DNA of 64,000 nt, taken from contig RSEH01000020.1 in assembly GCA_006503475.1 (NCBI GenBank), positions 62,001 to 126,000 of the forward strand. Direction: 5' to 3'. Under the pieces are notes generated by a model. The model did no database searches and had not been told where the DNA came from. It saw nothing but the letters and a program-made list of their open reading frames with translations. The position numbers were made by a program, and so were the translations under genes. This document shows, in pieces, positions 8,855 through 17,757 of the stretch (positions are counted from its first letter, which is position 1; each line of letters begins with the position of its first letter). This DNA is from Stentor roeselii (Eukaryota > Ciliophora > Heterotrichea > Heterotrichida > Stentoridae).

Positions 8855-10114
8855 ATGCTTTTAACCCTTCTCCCAGCACTAGTCTCCTCATCGATTTTGA
8901 TGGAACTAGAAAAAACTCCATCCTTATTGTCTAAAACAAAGACCAGCCTTGAAAATTTCTCGAATGTAAAGACTAAACAGATGCAATATGTTGGAAAACT
9001 CGGCCTCGGCTCTCCTCCTCAAGAATTTCGCCTGATTTTTGACACTGGAAGCTCTGTAAGGACTACTTAGTACTTCTGGGTACCTTCAACCGGCTGTCAT
9101 CAGTGCCACCCAAGCAACAAGTTCAACTACAAAGAGTCTGATACTTTTGAAGACTATGATGAAAAAGTTGAATTGCGATATGGAAAAGGAAGTGCTTCTG
9201 GAAATATTGCTAAAGACGTTGTTACGATTTCAGGACATAAAGTAAAAGGACAGGAGTTTGTACTTGTTTATGAAGATGAAGACATGCAAGGTACAAGGGC
9301 TGATGGAATTCTTGGAATGGCTTTTCCGAAACTAAGCGACGGGTACGACCCTCTTGTTTATAACATGGTCAAGGCAGGACTGATCGAAAAGCCTGTTTTT
9401 TCAATTTTCATCGGGGATAATGACTATAGTCGTAAAAGTGAAAAAATGAAATCGAATGTTATATTCGGAGGACATGACATTGAAAAATACGCGAAAGATA
9501 AAAAGTTTGAGTACTTTGACCTTGTTGATACCGGGTATTGGAGCCTTTCTCTCTCACGGGTTAAAGTTGATGGAAAGTCAATTAAACTTAAATCTGAAAT
9601 CGCTATTCTTGACACTGGGACCAGTCTCATTCACGGACCTAGTCAAGACGTTGATCAAATCTTCAAGATTATCAAGAATGACGTGAAAGACTGCAAAAAG
9701 GAATCGATTTTAGTCTGTCAATGCTCAGATGTGGCAGAGTTTCCTGTTATTGAATTTTTTTTTAATGGAAAAGGATTTTTTGTTAACCCTGACGAGTATG
9801 TATTAAAAGATGGAAAAAATTGCATGGTGCTTATTTCATCTGAAAGGTTCAATTTTTGGATTCTTGGAGATGTTTTTCTTAGAAGTTACTACACGATTTA
9901 TCATATGGATGAGGGAAAAATTGGAATCGCCAGGTCTACCACGTCTTCTTCTTCGAAGGATAATGCGAAAGTTTTTAGAAATGTTATGATTGTTCTGCTG
10001 GTTGCTTTGTTTGTAGGGTTTTTTGCTTGGCTTGGCAGACGGTACTACTTAAAAAGGAGACAAGTGCAAAATCAGGAAGGGATTTTTATTCCTTTGTCGA
10101 ACATGAATAGATAG
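8855..10114 (+). CDS. membrane-anchored pepsin-like aspartyl protease (414 aa, one intron)
   Basis: ATG 8855 is preceded by ACTATAA. A signal peptide (MLLTLLPALVSSS) and a short propeptide precede the first catalytic motif DTGSS at residues 63-67. The frame then meets a 15-nt intron (9056-9070, phase 0), after which YFWVPS continues the A1-family pattern exactly. The second active-site motif is DTGTS near residue 247, and a disulfide-type CKKESILVCQC block follows. A membrane segment at about 372-395 and a basic tail (RRYYLKRRQ) anchor the enzyme. It is probably a lysosomal or food-vacuole cathepsin-D-like protease held at the membrane. Without splicing it looks like two fragments. Confidence 0.92.
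9056..9070 (+). other. 15-nt intron in the aspartyl protease gene
   Basis: GTAAGGACTACTTAG, phase 0. Retaining it introduces a TAG; removing it restores the conserved DTGSS-x2-WVPS block. A is at position 10. Confidence 0.92.
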
Positions 10115-10201
10115 ATTAATTAGAAAATGATTACTAAGGAAATTTTGATAAGATATGAAAACTAAATAATTAATTTTCAACATTTATCTTCAATCGAATA
10201 C

Positions 10202-11050
10202 TCAAATATCAAGGCCATAGTCACTTAATCCAGTGAACAACCTTTCAATATCATCTTCTCCAAACAGATTCTGTTTAACCTTCAACTGCTTGACATTAGT
10301 ATTTTTCCCAATCATCTCAATCAAATCAACACAGGCAGAATCCAGTCGATTGAACTCAAGTCCCAAAACCTCGACTTTTTTGAACTTAATCAAAAATCCA
10401 GCTAAAATCTGTAAAACCTGAAAGTCGACCTGATTATTATGCAAGTGAATTTCTTTTAATTCATGAAGAAATTCAAAAGCTTGGACCATGCTCTTCATTC
10501 CTTCACTTGCAATTGAATTTCCTCCTAAACTTAATACTTCAAGTTTAGACAAATGTCTCAAGTCAAGGGCAAAAGCAGCGAATCCGTCATCGTTTATGAA
10601 ATTTTGCTCTATTGTTAGTAATTTCAACTCTGGAGTATAGAGAAAGGACTTGGAAATCTTTAAAAGACCTGCATTTCCTAGTTGAGTCTCGCATAGGTTT
10701 AGTTTTAATAGGTTTGGAGTGTAGCTTAAAATTATTTTTAAGTACTTTGACTGCCCTTTGTTTACTGGAAATGCTTTTAGACTCACTTCTTGAAGGGAAA
10801 TTAAGTCGAATACTTGCTGGTAAAACTTTTGGATTTTTGGGTGGATTTTTTTGTGTTGGGTCTTGAAAATTAACTTTAGGTTCTGCTTTGTTGGGTCGTT
10901 TTTGCAGTTTAAATCGTTTTCACCGATTAGGAAAGACTTTCCAAAGTCATCTTTAGCTGAGACTTTGCCAGTACATCCATCACTTCCATCAGCACTACAA
11001 GTTTTACCCCCTAAATCCTGTTTAAATCGACAATGACAACAAATTCCCAT
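10202..11050 (-). CDS. LRR protein with acylation-type N-terminus (282 aa)
   Basis: I chose ATG 11048-11050 rather than the open-frame ATG at 11105-11107 because the longer version would overlap the 3' end of the upstream GTPase gene. The shorter one starts MGICCHC, a typical N-myristoylation (Gly2) plus palmitoylation (Cys4, Cys5) signal. RNI-type LRRs follow from about residue 85 (LLKLNLCETQLGNAGL, LEVLSLGGNSIASEGM, LKEIHLHNNQVD, VEVLGLEFNRLD). It is probably a membrane-attached LRR scaffold. The start codon is only 4 nt from the stop of the upstream Der gene on the same strand. Confidence 0.8.
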   Translation of the reverse strand: MGICCHCRFKQDLGGKTCSADGSDGCTGKVSAKDDFGKSFLIGENDLNCKNDPTKQNLKLIFKTQHKKIHPKIQKFYQQVFDLISLQEVSLKAFPVNKGQSKYLKIILSYTPNLLKLNLCETQLGNAGLLKISKSFLYTPELKLLTIEQNFINDDGFAAFALDLRHLSKLEVLSLGGNSIASEGMKSMVQAFEFLHELKEIHLHNNQVDFQVLQILAGFLIKFKKVEVLGLEFNRLDSACVDLIEMIGKNTNVKQLKVKQNLFGEDDIERLFTGLSDYGLDI

Positions 11051-11054
11051 ATAT

Positions 11055-12773
11055 CTACTTAAAATTATTTTTTTTTCCCTTAACCTTCTCAAACCCACTA
11101 GTTCCAAAGTCCTTCGCTCTTTTAAGATTAAATCCAGGTTTATGAATTCTTTTCGCTTTCAAATGTTTATCCCTAAATATGATCCTAACCGGAACTCCAC
11201 TTAATTTGAACTCAGCACACAAAGAGTTAGAGAAGTTTTTATAATAATTTTCCTTCATCAAGCTTTTATCATTAACAAAAACATAGAAAGTCGGAGGTCT
11301 AGCCTTGATCTGAGTGATATATTTGATCTTCAACAAAGACCCATGTTCACTAGGTAAATTTTGCACTTTTTTAAATGAATCGAGCCATCTATTCAACAAG
11401 CCGGTCCCAATGCGAATATTCCAAGAGTCATAAAGATTGATGACGTCACGAAGCAAGTTGTTCACGTTGTACTTCGTGTGGGCGCTTGCAAGGACTATAT
11501 GAAGACCTTTGAGTGAGATTTTCCGGAAGAATATGTCGGTGTAGTAGTCTACGAACTTTGGCCTCAGGTCTTTTTGCACCTTGTCCCACTTGTTTCCCAC
11601 TGCTATTAACACCCGACCTTCAGAGATCACCTTTCGTGCCAGGTCTAGTTCTGTTGGAGATACTCCTTCACTTGAGTCAAACATGAATAGAACGACGTGG
11701 GAATAACGAATCGCGCGGTGGACCTCGTCTTCGATCATTTCGTTTAAGTATCCTCGAGAACGCTTGTAAAGTCCTGCTGTGTCGACTAAACGCACCTTCC
11801 GCCCGTTGAAGATGTAGTCTACTGATACTGCGTCTCGTGTTGTTCCGGCTTTTTCGTCTACTATCATACGGTTTGTGCCTAGAAGACTGTTTATTAGACT
11901 TGATTTACCGACGTTTGGACGACCGATTATTGACATTTGGATTGTTCTCACCTTCTTAGCAGCTTCAGGAGAAATTTTATAATCTTCAGGTTTGACCAAG
12001 CTCTTCCCAAGATCAACTTCCGAATCCGAGTCATAATCCGAATTATCCGGTATATTAAGTTCATCATAAACCCTTTCCCACTCCTTCAAATTCCAATCCT
12101 CTCCAGCTTTTTTTTCAAGTTCCTGCAATTCCTCCCATTTTTGTCTTTTCAAAGTTTCATGTTTTTCAATTCTTTTCTCTATTTTTTCCTTATACTCATC
12201 AATATAACTATCCGGAATATTTTCCCTTAACTTATCATAAAGATCAACGATTCCTTCATTATGTTCAGCAGAGATCATGATAGGGTCTCCAAGTCCAAGT
12301 TGATAGACATCGTTGCTGATATCGTCTAAAAAGCTTGATTCGGCCTTGTTCCCGACGAGGACAACGCTTTTGAGGTTTGGGTAGTTTTTTATTCCTTCAG
12401 TTTTTAGGTAATCGGCAAGTTTTTCATCGGCAACTGTTACACCTTGACGCACGTCGAGCATTAAAAAGGCCAGGTCGCTTTCGAATAGTGCCTGACGTGT
12501 TTGGATCATCATTTTTTCTATCATTTGTTTTGAGTTCTCGGTTTCTGTCGCTTCCCAACCTGCTGTGTCGATGAACTTCACTGGGACCCCGAATAGTGAC
12601 GCTTTTTAAGCATTACTGGTCGCTTCTATACGGTCACGCGTTAGACCTGGAGTGTTGTGGACTAGTGATGTTCTTTTGCCTATTAGGTTGTTGAATAGAG
12701 TTGACTTACCCACGTTTGGACGACCTATTAGGGAGACTGTGAAGGTTTTAGAAAAGAATCTAAACAGTCTCAT
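11055..12773 (-). CDS. der: Der/EngA-type double GTPase (567 aa, one intron)
   Basis: Starts at ATG 12771-12773. Exon 1 encodes a short basic-aromatic leader (MRLFRFFSK) and the first G1 motif GRPNVGKST (residues 17-25). A 15-nt intron at 12602-12616 is removed, giving [13 protein letters not shown], the first G3 region. The second G domain has [10 protein letters not shown] (about 281), [13 protein letters not shown], and NKWD (about 400). A C-terminal KH-like domain follows. Der/EngA assembles the large ribosomal subunit in bacteria and organelles. The leader and bacterial type suggest mitochondrial ribosome biogenesis. The first domain has NKAES at G4, the degenerate NKxE form often seen in Der. 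Confidence 0.92.
12602..12616 (-). other. 15-nt intron in the Der GTPase gene
   Basis: GTAATGCTTAAAAAG on the minus strand, phase 1, with an AAG rather than TAG end. It contains an in-frame TAA; removal joins the two halves of the first G domain. A is at position 10. Confidence 0.9.
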
Positions 12774-12888
12774 TAATTATTTACCTGGGCTTATCTAAGT
12801 AAATTGAAGATATTATATAAAAAATCAGATCTTTCTCAATAAAAAGAATTTTCCGGACCCTCCTAAAACTTCCACCAAAAAATATCCT

Positions 12889-14523
12889 TTACAGATCTTG
12901 TTTCTCATGCAAAGCCAAAATACTCATCGTGATATCTCTGACCTGCTTATAAATCAAGCCAATCAAGCTAGGTTCAATTAAAATAATAGAAGTTTCAACA
13001 GCATTAGACAATATCTGGCAGCTGCTAGGTTTAAATTCCCCAAGCATGACCTTTTGTCCAAAGAAGTACTTAGGAGGCAATTCAACGACTTTATTCTTAT
13101 AAACCGCTTTAACCCTTCCATTAACAATCAAATAAAGTCCTTTAGGAACAAGTCCAGCTTGCAAGATGCATTCCTCAAAGGCATAAACCGTGACATGCAA
13201 GCAATTAGCCAAATAAGCCAAATCAACATTCTGTATATGTTGAAACAATCTAAACTCCTTCAAATGTGCAATGATAGCATTTTCATTATCCGCTGCCTTG
13301 TTCATGATTTCCATGTAGTCATCAGAAGTGATAAACAAAGTATGAAGCGATTCGCCTGCAATGCAAGTCGCGCTTCTCTTTGCGAAGGACTTTTCAACAG
13401 ACCCTCTGGCAAGTGCGTATTCTCCGATTGTATCTCCGTCATATCTGGAGTTAACGTAAATGTTGAGTCCTTTGTACTCTTGTTGAACTGAAACTGAACC
13501 TTGCAAAATCACGAAAATCTTGTCGGCGAAATCTCCTTCTTTGAAGATCACCTCGCCTTGATGGAAAAACTGGTAAGTTGAATGCTCCAGTAGCTCAAAA
13601 CAACGGTCTTTTGAATATTGTTTGAAAAATTTTAGTTTTCTTAAAATTGAATGAAGCTGGTTCAGGTTCATTGGAGTTTTAGTGAAGTGGGAGATTACTT
13701 TAAGTAAGGAAATCTTGCTTAGTGAAGGAAGGTCGTCGTCTTTGGGTGAACGGTAAATTGGGAAATCAGGGAATTTTTTTAGATTGAATGTTGATTCTGA
13801 AAGGTCAGGAAGTGTGCCACTATGAAGCATGATATCATTCAACCCCAAGAAAGGCTTAAGCACTGTTCTTTGTTTAAAAATCCTTATTTTTGGATGATTT
13901 TCTATTTTAACCTGCTTTGCTCTTTTAATTCTAAAGTGTGGCTGACTAGCAGAGGTGGTTAAAGTCGCTAATTCAGTAGTTTTAAAATACTCAGTTTTAT
14001 TCATCTTCAAAAAACTTTTCTCAGTTTTCTTCACTTTTCTCTTAGGAAGATGATTAGAAACCGAATTTTTGAATAAAACCGTCGAATTCCTGCTGTGTTT
14101 CACAAACTTCCTCTGATATTCAGCAAAAATCTGCAAAGCTCTAACTTCCCGATGAAGAAAATGCATAAAAACGACATTCAAAAGAAGAAAATTCGGATCA
14201 TCCAATTGACTTTCCCTCAAAAGTTCAAGTCCAAGTTTGAAATCCTGGGTAAAAACAGCAGCTAAAGCCAAGTTAAACAAAAGAACTGGATGACGAGCTT
14301 TCAACTTATCAAAAATCAGAAAGCACGACGAATATTCCTTGAAAATCAACAAGCCGGTAAGATAATCAACCAAAAACCCTAAATTCTCAGGATCTTGTAA
14401 ATTTTCCAATTTTTTCTCATCAATTCTTCTTTTTTCAAGTAAATCTCGAAGACTTCCACTATATTCAATAAACAAGAACTCAACTTTGATTTTTCCTAAA
14501 TACGGTATCAGAAACTCAGGCAT
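12889..14523 (-). CDS. protein with two cyclic-nucleotide-binding domains (544 aa)
   Basis: ATG 14521-14523 to a stop at 12889. The first 160 residues are helical with a TPR-like look, and a Ser/Lys-rich linker follows. The first cNMP-binding domain (about 300-420) has FKEGDFADKIFVILQGSVSV and a phosphate-cassette-like stretch DGDTIGEYALARG, with an RSATC segment. The second domain (about 430-535) is more degenerate and keeps LYLIVNGRVKAVYKNK. There is no kinase or channel domain, so it could be a regulatory subunit or scaffold sensing cAMP or cGMP. The start codon is 2 nt from the divergent RalGAP-like gene. Confidence 0.85.
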   Translation of the reverse strand: MPEFLIPYLGKIKVEFLFIEYSGSLRDLLEKRRIDEKKLENLQDPENLGFLVDYLTGLLIFKEYSSCFLIFDKLKARHPVLLFNLALAAVFTQDFKLGLELLRESQLDDPNFLLLNVVFMHFLHREVRALQIFAEYQRKFVKHSRNSTVLFKNSVSNHLPKRKVKKTEKSFLKMNKTEYFKTTELATLTTSASQPHFRIKRAKQVKIENHPKIRIFKQRTVLKPFLGLNDIMLHSGTLPDLSESTFNLKKFPDFPIYRSPKDDDLPSLSKISLLKVISHFTKTPMNLNQLHSILRKLKFFKQYSKDRCFELLEHSTYQFFHQGEVIFKEGDFADKIFVILQGSVSVQQEYKGLNIYVNSRYDGDTIGEYALARGSVEKSFAKRSATCIAGESLHTLFITSDDYMEIMNKAADNENAIIAHLKEFRLFQHIQNVDLAYLANCLHVTVYAFEECILQAGLVPKGLYLIVNGRVKAVYKNKVVELPPKYFFGQKVMLGEFKPSSCQILSNAVETSIILIEPSLIGLIYKQVRDITMSILALHEKQDL

Positions 14524-14525
14524 AA

Positions 14526-17500
14526 ATGTTTTTAGGTAACTTCAAAGATGATGACTTTCTACATGAGTCTTTCGAGCCCTTCATAAAAACCAGAAAAACG
14601 ACAAATGTTTTAAATGCTTTAGTTCCTGATGACTCTGCCCGAGCTATAATCTGTGAAAACTTCATTAATGTCTTCGCCTCGAAAGGTCGAAAAGCAGTAG
14701 TCACAGGTTTTCATCTGGACTGGGCGATGGAAGTGATCGGGTACTCGTTTTCTTTACCGCCGAAAAAGTACTGGCCGACTATTCAAGCGTCTCTTACTAT
14801 TTACTCTGACTGGCTGAACTTCCCTGAATACGCTCCAACAGAGATTAAAACTTTAAGACCAAAGTACCTTCAAGAAATGATTTCTCACCTCAGCCTGACC
14901 TTCTACCCACAGAAAGACTCTTCAAAACAAGTAGAAATTTGCAAAGAAGTCTTAAATATCTATGAAAAAATTAGCCAAGACCCGAATTTTCCTGAAGAAA
15001 CTTGGGATTTGTTTTTAAAGATTTCATTAGAAGTCACGAAAAGTGTTATTAGTAATGTGAAACTTGTGGATGGACTTGGAAAAGCAGTTGTTTTGTTTGT
15101 GGTTCAGTTGTTTATTAAAACTTGTTCGAGAAATGTGGAGATTTGGAAGGAGTTTAAAGAGTTTATTTGGGGTTATGCTGATTTTGAATTCGTTAGTCTT
15201 GCATGGACTGCTTGTGTCGAGGGCTTGACTCAAGCTCTTATCAGGTACCTGGTGGGAAGTAAAAAGTCCTTGAAAATCAGATTTTTCAGTAAAATTAATA
15301 TCGTTGAGCAGATAATCATTGCAAAGGACCCAGAAAGTGTTATTTATCTCTGGACTCGCTTTTTAAATGTTTTTTTGGTAAAAGAAAAAGAATTTCTAGT
15401 AAATCGGGTCAATTTTTTAAAAGGGGTCTGCAGTTGTATCGAGTTCTTCTTAAAAAAAGCTGAAAGTTTTCACCTTGCTTTGCCAGTTCAAGTGCCAAAT
15501 GATTTGATTTATTCAAGTAGTCAGCCCTTGAGTACCTTATTCGAAAATAACTACAAGATTTTTGTGAGATATCTGAATAAAGAATTCAGGCTTCCTTCTT
15601 TTTCTATTGTTTCTTTAATTAATGTCTTTGGACAACTGCTGTTTTCAGTCACGAGCGATAAAAAATTCTCAGTCATTGAAAAATCTTTGGCTCTTCGCAC
15701 ACTTTGCAAGATTTTTGAAAAGGCCGAAGGGCCTTTTCCCTCAAGTTACTCAGAAAAATTCTTATCTTGCATCATGGAAGCGGTTTCAAGCAAGTCTCCT
15801 GATATTTTAACAGTAATTTGTGAAGAGTTCTACAAACTTCCTGCTATTCATTCTGATTTTTTGAAGTTTTCATTGAAAACTGACTTGATTGTCCAGGTTT
15901 CTTCTTATTTTTTGATGGGGAATCAAAATAATATTAATACGAAAAGAACTTGTTTGAGACTTTTGTCAGTTTTCGTGTCACTTGCAAGTTTTTTTAATAT
16001 TTCTGGATTGACTCAGCAGATATCTGATAGTCTTTTAGTTGTACTATTGCAGGATCACGATGAAAACACTTATCATTTAATGATTTGGACTGTTATGAAT
16101 TTTTTGAATAGGTTTCAAGGCGACTCTGAAAGTTTAAACTCGTATGTAAAGACCTTTGCTGAAAATTTAAATATTATTGACCAAGACCAGAAGAAAGGTC
16201 TTTATTTGCTTGAAGCTTTGAGTATTTTACCTTTTTGGGTCGATTTTAAAATGGTCACTACGGATGTGGCGAAGTTTGTTATCAGGAAATTGATTAGTGT
16301 CGCTCCGAAACGAGGAAGAGCTTATGAAGAAATCGTTTTTCGATGTTTTCAATGCGCTGTTGATTTCATTTTACAGTTTCCTGAAGTGATGCTGGACTCG
16401 ACACTCGCTGCTGAAGTGTTTAAAACTATTGAAAATAAAAGAATTGATGAAAAATTTAAGGATTATCAGGATTTTTTCACTCAGAATATCATGAAAAACG
16501 CTGGAAGAAGAGAAAGTAGCAGGTTGTTAGACTTATTTAAAGATTTTCGACAGTGCCCTGAATATTTCGACTCGTTCAGCCATTGTTTTGTATTAGAAAC
16601 TGAAAAAACAACAAAAATCTGCATAAATGACTCTTCAGGTCAACACATCTGGAGACTCTCAGAAGTAGGTTACGATGAAAAAAGGCAAAAAAACTTAAAA
16701 CTTTATCCAGATCCTCAAAAAATAATAAAAAATTTAAAAATTTCAGGAAAAACTGAGCCTTTAGAGTTAAATGACTTCTCAGAATACGAAATTTCACATG
16801 AAAAAATCATTGAAAAATTTTTATCACAACAAAAAACCTTAGAACTTTTCGAAGCTGAAAAAATTTCTCTTCAAACTAAAAAGTCCTTTATCGGAGCAGT
16901 TCATGAAATTAAAGAAAGCTGGGTGTTAAAAAATTACAGAAGATTCATCGGAATGCTCGGTTGTCTCGACCTGGACTCAACAGACAACCTTCAAAAAGTG
17001 AAACTTTCATTTAAAACTTTCCTGGAAACATACGACAACTTCTCATCAACAAGTACTTTTTTAACTTCAGTTCTTTACCTTCCAACTCCTGAAAGCACTT
17101 CAGAAACAATGAACCCTGTTCAAAGTTACTCTGAAGCCTTTTCATCTTATTTAAAATCATCAGGAGACTTGTTAAGCGACTCTGTATTTTTTCCAGTATC
17201 TTGCAAGGGACTAATAGAAAAGTACTCAAAAGTAGTGTATAAAGACTTTAAAATATTCCAAGGTGTTATTTCAAGTCCTTCTTTTCTTACATCCCATCAG
17301 CTTCCAAGTCTTGTTGACTTCGTGAAAGACTCTGACTGTGTACTTCTCTGGAATCAACGACTAAATGACCCAGAGTCCAAAAAAGTTCCGATTTTAGTAA
17401 ATGTTTTGAAAGATTTGAATAAAAACGTCTTAGTTGTAACACCCTTGTCGAAAAATGTGGCAAGGGTGAATGTTTTTTTCCTCGGAGGACTTTCAAGGCC

Positions 17501-17708
17501 TTTGCTTGACAGGATGGTAGTTGCAGTTGAACAGTTATCAGTAATGGTTCAATTTACTGTTTTTCTTTATCATGAAACTTTCAGTCATCGATTCGAACTG
17601 TGGAAGGCAAAAAGTCGTTTTTTGGCTGAAACTGTTTTTTTATCATCTGAGCAGAGGATCAAGACTGATGAACTTATTTGCCTGTTTGATTCAAGGTTTT
17701 CTGAATGA
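14526..17708 (+). CDS. RalGAP-alpha-like protein (1060 aa)
   Basis: ATG 14526, TGA stop at 17706-17708. The N-terminal third resembles the alpha subunit of the RalGAP complex (Tulip1): INVFASKGRKAVVTGFHLDW, GYSFSLPPKKYWPTIQ, IYSDWLNFPE and ETWDLFLKISLEVTKSV are in the family order. The middle is alpha-solenoid. The C-terminus (about 930-1045) has the Rap/RanGAP outline (DSDCVLLWNQ, then PLLDRMVV) but is divergent, and the HxGND-type region that carries the catalytic Asn thumb is not recognisable. It may be a GAP-complex scaffold rather than an active GAP. The animal N-terminal extension of several hundred residues is absent. Confidence 0.75.
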   Translation: MFLGNFKDDDFLHESFEPFIKTRKTTNVLNALVPDDSARAIICENFINVFASKGRKAVVTGFHLDWAMEVIGYSFSLPPKKYWPTIQASLTIYSDWLNFPEYAPTEIKTLRPKYLQEMISHLSLTFYPQKDSSKQVEICKEVLNIYEKISQDPNFPEETWDLFLKISLEVTKSVISNVKLVDGLGKAVVLFVVQLFIKTCSRNVEIWKEFKEFIWGYADFEFVSLAWTACVEGLTQALIRYLVGSKKSLKIRFFSKINIVEQIIIAKDPESVIYLWTRFLNVFLVKEKEFLVNRVNFLKGVCSCIEFFLKKAESFHLALPVQVPNDLIYSSSQPLSTLFENNYKIFVRYLNKEFRLPSFSIVSLINVFGQLLFSVTSDKKFSVIEKSLALRTLCKIFEKAEGPFPSSYSEKFLSCIMEAVSSKSPDILTVICEEFYKLPAIHSDFLKFSLKTDLIVQVSSYFLMGNQNNINTKRTCLRLLSVFVSLASFFNISGLTQQISDSLLVVLLQDHDENTYHLMIWTVMNFLNRFQGDSESLNSYVKTFAENLNIIDQDQKKGLYLLEALSILPFWVDFKMVTTDVAKFVIRKLISVAPKRGRAYEEIVFRCFQCAVDFILQFPEVMLDSTLAAEVFKTIENKRIDEKFKDYQDFFTQNIMKNAGRRESSRLLDLFKDFRQCPEYFDSFSHCFVLETEKTTKICINDSSGQHIWRLSEVGYDEKRQKNLKLYPDPQKIIKNLKISGKTEPLELNDFSEYEISHEKIIEKFLSQQKTLELFEAEKISLQTKKSFIGAVHEIKESWVLKNYRRFIGMLGCLDLDSTDNLQKVKLSFKTFLETYDNFSSTSTFLTSVLYLPTPESTSETMNPVQSYSEAFSSYLKSSGDLLSDSVFFPVSCKGLIEKYSKVVYKDFKIFQGVISSPSFLTSHQLPSLVDFVKDSDCVLLWNQRLNDPESKKVPILVNVLKDLNKNVLVVTPLSKNVARVNVFFLGGLSRPLLDRMVVAVEQLSVMVQFTVFLYHETFSHRFELWKAKSRFLAETVFLSSEQRIKTDELICLFDSRFSE

Positions 17709-17757
17709 TAGTTAGAGTTAATAAAAGGTTGAAACATAAAATAATTAAGATTAATTA

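Noticed and set aside
11051-11107. Upstream ATG of the second LRR gene (19 extra residues)
   Set aside because: It would overlap the Der coding end, and the downstream MGICC start fits an acylation signal.
12575-12625. Der gene looks 5'-truncated by an in-frame TAA
   Set aside because: The stop lies in a 15-nt GT-AG intron; splicing restores the first G domain exactly.
17706-17708. TGA read as Trp, as in Blepharisma and some other ciliates
   Set aside because: TGA ends the RalGAP-like and channel genes where the family ends, and Trp is TGG throughout, so the standard code fits.
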